A stretch of 13,754 nt of DNA, taken from Larix sibirica. Taxonomy: Eukaryota > Streptophyta > Pinopsida > Pinales > Pinaceae. Positions 9,471 through 13,754 of the stretch are shown piece after piece. Below the pieces are notes generated by a model. That model had not been told where the DNA came from. It ran no database searches and saw only the letters and a list, made by a program, of their open reading frames with translations. The first letter of the stretch is position 1, and every line of letters starts with the position of its first letter. Both the position numbers and the translations under genes were made by a program. The stretch is from assembly GCA_004151065.3 (NCBI GenBank), contig NWUY0300025837.1, positions 1-13,754 on the forward strand, given 5' to 3'.

Positions 9471-10340
9471 CTAGGTGTAGATTCTACTTTTTACCTTATT
9501 TATTTCTCGTGTTGATATTCTGAAGAAGGAAGACAACGCAACTTTAAACCTTTGACCCATAGTCGTGGAGGCTTCTCCCATCAACAATGTATCATCTGCA
9601 AATTGGGCATGATTGATATCCTTTACCCATGGGGAAATGTTGATGCCTAGAATGTTTCCTAATCTTCTTTCCGCTTCCAATTTCCTGCATAAAAAATCAA
9701 CAACTATGATAAAAATGAATGGGGCGAGAGGACAACCTTGTCTTAGCCGCCAATTGAGCTGGAAGAACTTTGTTGGCTGACCATTGAATAAAGGATCTAT
9801 CCAAGGGAAGGCTATACAAGATTTATCCCTGGAAATGAGTTGATGATCAAATCCAAAATTTTCCATTGCCTTGAAGAGGAAATCATGATCAACTCTGTCA
9901 AACGAATTTTCCATGTCTAACTTAATGAACACACTTTTCTCTTTTCTCATTCTACTCAAGTGAATTGCTTCTTGGACTGGGATGACATTGTCTATTAGTT
10001 TCCTCTTCTCTATGAATCCCCTTTGATTTTCAGAGATGGGGTGAGGCATGATTTTCAGAGATGAGGTGAGGCATGATTTTCTTCAATCTGTTAGCCAGGA
10101 TCTTAGTGATAATTTTTTAAGAGACATTGCAGAGAGATATTGGTTTGAACTAAGAGAAAGAGGAGGGGGAGGATTCCTTTGGAATGAGGGATAAAAAGGA
10201 AGAATTTGTCCTGCCTCCAAACTTAGGCATGAGTTGGGAACTCCTAACCATTATGAAAAGATCATATTTGATGATTATCCAACAAGTCTTACACAAGTGT
10301 ATGGAGAAACCATTCAGGCCCGGGGATTTACAATCCAACT
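9471..10340 (-). other. Reverse transcriptase domain of LINE ORF2
   Basis: Motifs occur in the family order. SPGLNGF (about 10338-10300) is followed by FKPISLCNVS, then after a frame break ENQRGFIEKRKLIDNVI. Next come FIKLDMENSFDRV with the first catalytic Asp, RQGCPLAPF, and FADDTLL with the paired Asp (9602-9591). From 10049 to 9471 the frame is open for 192 codons. The break before it is explained by the 25-bp duplication at 10024-10073. The catalytic aspartates are still present. Confidence 0.88.
10024..10073 (-). repeat. Two-copy tandem duplication, 25-bp unit, inside reverse transcriptase
   Basis: The unit TGATTTTCAGAGATGGGGTG... at 10024-10048 repeats at 10049-10073 with one difference, and its first bases recur again from 10074. 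Because 25 is not divisible by three, the duplication shifts the reverse transcriptase frame just before the ENQRGF motif. Confidence 0.92.
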
Positions 10341-10476
10341 CAGAATCCCGAATCAGTTGCTCAATTTTTTTTAAAATATTTTTCTTAATAGATCTGTATT
10401 ATCTTTTGAGGTGACTTGCTTTGGAATATGAGAGAGAACTTATTCACCTTATATGGGAGGAGCTTGATCTACCTTC

Positions 10477-10494
10477 ATATATATATATATATAT
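10477..10494. repeat. (AT)9 microsatellite
   Basis: Nine AT dinucleotides lie in the linker between endonuclease and reverse transcriptase of the decayed LINE. On the minus strand they read as alternating Ile and Tyr codons. This looks like a slippage expansion after the element lost function. Confidence 0.9.
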
Positions 10495-11014
10495 TCAAGT
10501 GATTATGTTCTTCTTCTTTAATATTTTTGAAGTCATTTATTCTTCCTTCACCTTTTGAGATAGCTTCCACATTGTTTTTTTGTTTTATAGCTGGATTTTG
10601 TTTGTGGAAGAAATTTGTGTTTCTATCTCCTCTCTTTAGCCATAGACTCTTGGATTTGAGCATCCAATATTATTCTTCCTCTTTGAAGGATTTGTTGAGA
10701 TATTCCTGGAGATTTTTTTATTTAGTTGATTCTTCCTTGGAGATAGGGATATCCTCCATATTCCCTTATTGTTTAGAGAGCAAATGTTTCTTTTGAATTT
10801 GATCTTGGGTGGGGAAAGGATAATTGATTTTGTACCATTATTTTAGATCATGTTTAATCCAGCTTAGATTTTATTCCTAGACATAAAACAGAGAACCGTA
10901 TATTGGTAGATCCCATGTTGCTTGCACTATCTTTTGGAATGCAGGCCTAGAGATCTAGAGATGACTGAATTTGAACGGAATAGGGCCCATGTTATGATCC
11001 TTATAAATCAAGAG

Positions 11015-11716
11015 AGAAATAGGCTTGTGATCTGATGCCCCCCCAAAAAAATATGTGAGGAGAGAGACAACCCCAAGAGGAGAATGGAAGAGTGGACAAA
11101 GAAATATTTCCAACCGAGCCACAATGTGGCCAGGGCCAACCCTTTTATTTGACCACGTATATTTTCATTGTTTAGGTTTTGGATCTATTAATTGCCAATC
11201 CTTCATAATATCTTCTACATGTTCTCGAAAGGGATCGTGGAATATGAAATTTCATCTCTTTGCATCTCTTCTCATCCCTTGAGAGTGTTAGATTTATATC
11301 GTTGGCTAAAATAATATTTTGTCTCTACGTCCTTTCGAGGAGAGACCTAATGGATTTCCAACATGTTTTTTTTAGTAAGTAACTGGGGTATAAACATTTA
11401 GAATAATTGCAAGAATTCTTGATTTGTTATGAATGATATTGGAAAGAAGCCAAGATTGATTGGCCTCTGAAGATACCATAGAGAATTTTGAGTCATCCCA
11501 TACATATAAGATTCCCTCGGAGGCACCTCTTCAGCTGACCAAAAATCCAAAGCTTGTTTTTCATATTTTTTCCCCTACTTCTAGACAAGTCCTTTCCTTG
11601 AGATTGGTATCCTAGATTAGGAATATGTCTAGCTTATCTATTTTAAGAATATTTCACATTGCTTCCAGCTTACTCTAACTTCCCATCCCTTTATAGTTCC
11701 AAGAGACTATCTTCAT
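11015..11716 (-). other. APE-type endonuclease domain of LINE ORF2 (degenerate)
   Basis: Recognisable landmarks in order are MKIVSWNYKGMGS, then LDIFLI*DTN, where live elements have a Gln-Glu-Thr (the catalytic Glu here is Asp and a TAG replaces the Gln). VYTPVTY is followed by NDINLTLSRDEKR, which keeps the Asp and Asn of the DxN motif. KYTWSNKRVGPGHIVARL is followed by Glu where Asp is usual, and ASDHKPISLL carries the SDH motif (11035-11027). Two compensating frame changes flank the DxN part, one at the A8 tract around 11370. The domain would nick target DNA to prime reverse transcription. Confidence 0.82.
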
Positions 11717-13023
11717 TATTTAACTTTGGTATGTGTAGAATGGCCCCTTGTAGGCCCATCTATTATTCTTGATTTTCCTCCTCCTCTTCCTTGTCCAGTT
11801 ATACCCATTTCTTTTTCTATGTTGAGCTATTTCCCAAGTACTTTTTCTTTCTCTGTGTGTTCTTCCCTTGCCTCCCTGTTCATATGTATTTCTTTTCTTG
11901 TTCTTCTTTCTAGGGAAGGATTATCTTCTTCCTGAGATCCTTAAGACAAATTTTCTTCATCAAGTACTACTTCTTGGGAATCTTGTAGCTCCCCTTCCTC
12001 TAACATCGGTTGAGTTTGTTCCTGATTCTCAATCTATTCTTCCATGTCTCCTGATTCTCCCTATGCATCCATATTTCCTTTTGATGTAGAAGGATATATA
12101 TTCTCCCCATCTAGGGATGAAAAGGGGCTTGTGGACTGCAGAGGCTGAATGTGTTTGAGGGGGGGGACTTCAAGAGGGGATTTTTTGGAGGACAAGTTCC
12201 TACCTTTTGTCTATGGGTTTCCTCCTTGTTTAACCTAAATCCATCCCTCCTCTAGGACTATTTTAGTATATTCCTTCTAAGCTTGTTTACAATATTTGGT
12301 GAAATGACCATATTCATGATAGAAACGACATTTAAAGAGAAATTGTTCATAGTCTAGTTGTTGGATGTGGGACCAATTGTAAACTATTTACTTGATTTAT
12401 TCTAGTAAACCAGATTCTAGATCAACCTCCACACAGATTCGGCTACACGAGAATTGGTCTTTTGGTTCAACACAATCTATGTATTTTCCAAGCGAGTTAC
12501 CAACAACTTTCATGGATTCATCATTCCAACAATGAGTAGGGAGATGGGGCAGTTTTACCCATATTGGGATAACCGAGGGGATGCCAAGGGAAGGATTGAA
12601 ATCAGGATACCATTTGTTCAGATATAGTCCTCTTGGCCCCATGAAGTATGGACCATTTATTAAAACAAGATCTCTATCTAAAAACCCCTTACCTATAGAG
12701 TAACACAAGATTCTTGCTAAGAGGAGGGGCACATAGTTATTTTGGATCCATATGTTCATGGATTTTAGGGAGGGCCAAATCCCTATGAATTGACCCACCA
12801 AATCTTGTTCTGCCATAGCAAGGGAAACTCTTCTGGGAGCTGTCAGGGGAAGAGCTACTTCTAGAATTTTGTCCAGGCGTTTGAAAAAATGTGAACTTGA
12901 TTTGCCAGGTGTCCTTTTCCCAAAATTTTCCATGAGTGCTTTGAAATATTCAACTTCTTGGGGGGAGGGAATCCCCCACTTGATGCCATAATTTCTTAAG
13001 GTCACCTCTACCCAAGCTGACAT
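11716..13023 (-). pseudogene. LINE ORF1 (DUF4283-like, CCHC zinc knuckle), nonsense-damaged
   Basis: ORF1 encodes the RNA-binding (gag-like) protein that packages LINE RNA. One frame runs from ATG 13023 to TAA 11716, 435 codons, with no net indel. The first 208 codons are fully open and hold the DUF4283-like region, including INGPYFMGPRGLYLNKWYPD and IPIWVKLPHLPTHCWNDES. A C-x2-C-x4-H-x4-C knuckle follows at 12330-12289, with its second Cys replaced by Tyr. The C-terminal part is acidic (MLEEGELQDSQEVVLDEENL) and then basic and Gly-rich. Nine internal stops, six of them TAG, lie after codon 208. The TTG codon at 13044 is in frame but ATG 13023 (MSAWVEV) is the likely start. The stop overlaps the ORF2 start. 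Confidence 0.85.
12289..12330 (-). other. CCHC zinc knuckle of ORF1 with second Cys lost
   Basis: The minus-strand codons give CRFYHEYGHFTKYC. Cys1, Gly8, His9 and Cys14 of the retroelement knuckle are present, but position 4 is Tyr (TAT). A single G-to-A change from TGT explains it. Zinc binding would be impaired. Confidence 0.85.
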
Positions 13024-13025
13024 CC

Positions 13026-13091
13026 CTAGCCGCAAGCAGAACAAACTCTAGCCGCAAACAAATGGAACCCTAGCCATACAGAACTCTAGAT
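13026..13091 (-). repeat. Three 22-bp leader monomers at the LINE 5' end
   Basis: CTAGCC recurs at 13026, 13048 and 13070, exactly 22 bases apart, heading units that become less alike with distance from ORF1 (CTAGCCGCAAGCA, CTAGCCGCAAACA, CTAGCCATACA). They sit just upstream of the ORF1 ATG on the element's strand. Several LINE families carry short tandem monomers in their 5' UTR with promoter activity; that role is inference here. Confidence 0.65.
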
Positions 13092-13100
13092 CCTCATTTC

Positions 13101-13299
13101 ATTTTCTTATAATTGAGGAGCACAAAAGACAAATTTTCCTCCTTGATCATTGTGGGGATGGGGTATATTCACAAATGAGGAAGAATATAATAAATCTTGA
13201 ATAATTTCTAATTGAATAGAACCAAGGACAAACTTCAACATTCATTTGCTTATAATATAAGAGAAAAAAAGAAAAAAATTCCTCNGGTCATATATTGGC
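13101..13299. other. Flank beyond the LINE 5' end, with one ambiguous base
   Basis: AT-rich sequence with A-rich tracts and no gene. The base at 13285 is N, right after the A-rich tract, so the local sequence may be a consensus or assembly uncertainty. I did not find a target-site duplication matching the other end of the LINE. Confidence 0.5.
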
Positions 13300-13390
13300 A
13301 GCTATATTTGGTCTCGTGTAGTGAAAACCTGCATACATTCAAATGACTAGCTATATTTGGTTTCGTGTAGTGAAAACCTGCATACATTCA
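13300..13390. repeat. Two-copy direct repeat, 49-bp period
   Basis: A 42-base block beginning AGCTATATTTGGT at 13300-13341 recurs at 13349-13390 with one C/T difference, separated by 7 bases. No gene overlaps it. Confidence 0.93.
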
Positions 13391-13754
13391 CGGGACCACT
13401 TTGCTAGCAAAGTAGTATGTTCGGTTTTACCAAAGTTCTCATCACCTTAAGTTATACAGGTATTAACGACGTAACATCTTTTATAGCTATCAGGAACCTT
13501 TTAAACACTTGCTGGACCACCTACGGCCCCATGGAGACACAGATGCGACCACATCGCTGAAGAATGATGTTTTGCAGACCTCTGCTACATATTTCTTCCA
13601 CCCCGTACAAACCCTTTGCTCTCGGACCTTGCTTTCGACGGGGCAAAAGTTCACCTCTGCTGTCGAGCTGTGGAACAGGACCTGATTCTGTCATTGCCTC
13701 GCTCAAACTACTCAGGTGCTACTACTTCACCATTTGATCATCCTTTGCTGGGAC
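13391..13754. other. GC-richer right edge with open frames, not identified
   Basis: Composition changes here to a more balanced GC content. The plus-strand frame is open from 13467 to 13682 (72 codons, ending in a TGA at 13683). Minus-strand frames are open too, for example 13706-13521. With several frames open at once, none is favoured, and I recognise no motif such as kinase, NB-ARC or transposase in any of them. It may be an exon, or part of another repeat, cut off by the window end. Confidence 0.35.

Larger units (their letters stand above)
7456..11716 (-). pseudogene. LINE ORF2 (endonuclease / reverse transcriptase / RNase H), decayed
   Basis: The ATG at 11716-11714 begins MKIVSWNYKGMGS, the standard opening of plant LINE endonucleases. 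The conceptual protein then gives the endonuclease, the SLWLKRGDRNTNFFHKQ linker (10663-10475), the reverse transcriptase, a post-RT region, a zf-RVT domain and RNase H. In the post-RT region, WVQWALRKKYL lies in 9176-8865 and LLNWGMIWLNHVGKTILIK in 9389-9207. The homologous pieces fall in all three minus frames, so several indels have accumulated. Nonsense codons are frequent: the first ~65 codons alone hold two TAG and three TGA. In a live element this protein would nick the target DNA and copy the RNA there. This copy cannot make it. Confidence 0.85.
6440..13100 (-). mobile_element. Decayed near full-length plant LINE (non-LTR retrotransposon, L1 clade)
   Basis: Read on the minus strand, the domains come in the order expected of plant LINEs. 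A leader with short repeats is followed by ORF1 with a DUF4283-like domain and CCHC knuckle. Then comes ORF2 with APE-type endonuclease, reverse transcriptase, zf-RVT and RNase H. A further coiled-coil region and a T/G-rich 3' UTR follow. Such elements move by target-primed reverse transcription. Both ends are estimates. The 5' end is placed just outside the leader repeats and the 3' end after the CAGGCCTCAGTTTTGTC-type tail. I see neither a poly(A) tail nor a convincing target-site duplication. Nonsense codons and frameshifts show this copy cannot move on its own. Confidence 0.85.

Noticed and set aside
11726-12089. Plus-strand frames rich in Pro, Phe and Ser
   Set aside because: They are antisense to the purine-rich acidic/basic C-terminal region of LINE ORF1, whose frame is supported by continuity with the knuckle and the ORF2 start.
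7973-12166. G or C runs of 7-8 bases (7973-7980, 8791-8797, 11038-11044, 12159-12166) as candidate quadruplex or frameshift signals
   Set aside because: They are single runs rather than four spaced G-tracts. Most fit slippage in decayed sequence, and the 12159 run keeps ORF1 in frame as it stands.
6440-13100. LTR retrotransposon or endogenous pararetrovirus as the source of the reverse transcriptase
   Set aside because: No flanking long terminal repeats, integrase or protease are seen. The APE-type endonuclease, SDH motif, DUF4283-like ORF1 and zf-RVT place it with non-LTR elements.

Overview
The window looks like nuclear DNA of a land plant, most likely a seed plant. It is AT-rich, its one convincing protein gene is split by GT-AG introns and encodes a plant-type bHLH factor with an ACT-like tail, and about half of it is a plant L1-clade LINE whose ORF1 has a DUF4283-like domain. 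A gymnosperm is possible from the look of both the bHLH and the LINE, but the sequence alone does not prove that. There are no operons, rRNA, tRNA or CRISPR features.

Layout: (1) 1-1035 is upstream sequence, with a short 30-bp-period repeat and a GC-rich 9-bp hairpin followed by a T-run. (2) 1036-2469, plus strand, is a three-exon bHLH gene (exons 1036-1485, 1908-2297 and 2401-2469; 302 aa). A ~200-bp fold-back element sits in its first intron, and an AATAAA lies at 2611. (3) 2617-6439 is gene-poor AT-rich DNA in which I see only two-copy tandem duplications (units of 42, 84 and 35 bp) and weak, broken open frames. (4) About 6440-13100, minus strand, is a near full-length decayed LINE. It has 22-bp leader repeats, ORF1 (DUF4283-like domain plus a CCHC knuckle), then ORF2 (APE-type endonuclease, reverse transcriptase, zf-RVT, RNase H), an unusual coiled-coil C-terminal region of about 300 codons, and a 3' UTR. 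(5) 13101-13754 is flanking DNA with a 49-bp-period repeat, one ambiguous base, and a GC-richer open stretch I cannot identify.

The bHLH gene and the LINE are on opposite strands about 4 kb apart and there is no sign that they work together. Within the LINE, ORF1 ends and ORF2 starts in a TAATG overlap. ORF1 is still in one frame over 435 codons, broken only by nonsense codons that are mostly TAG, while ORF2 carries several indels.

The best candidates for something undescribed are the ORF2 extension beyond RNase H, the intronic fold-back in the bHLH gene, and the repeated occurrence of two-copy 25-84 bp tandem duplications in all parts of the window.
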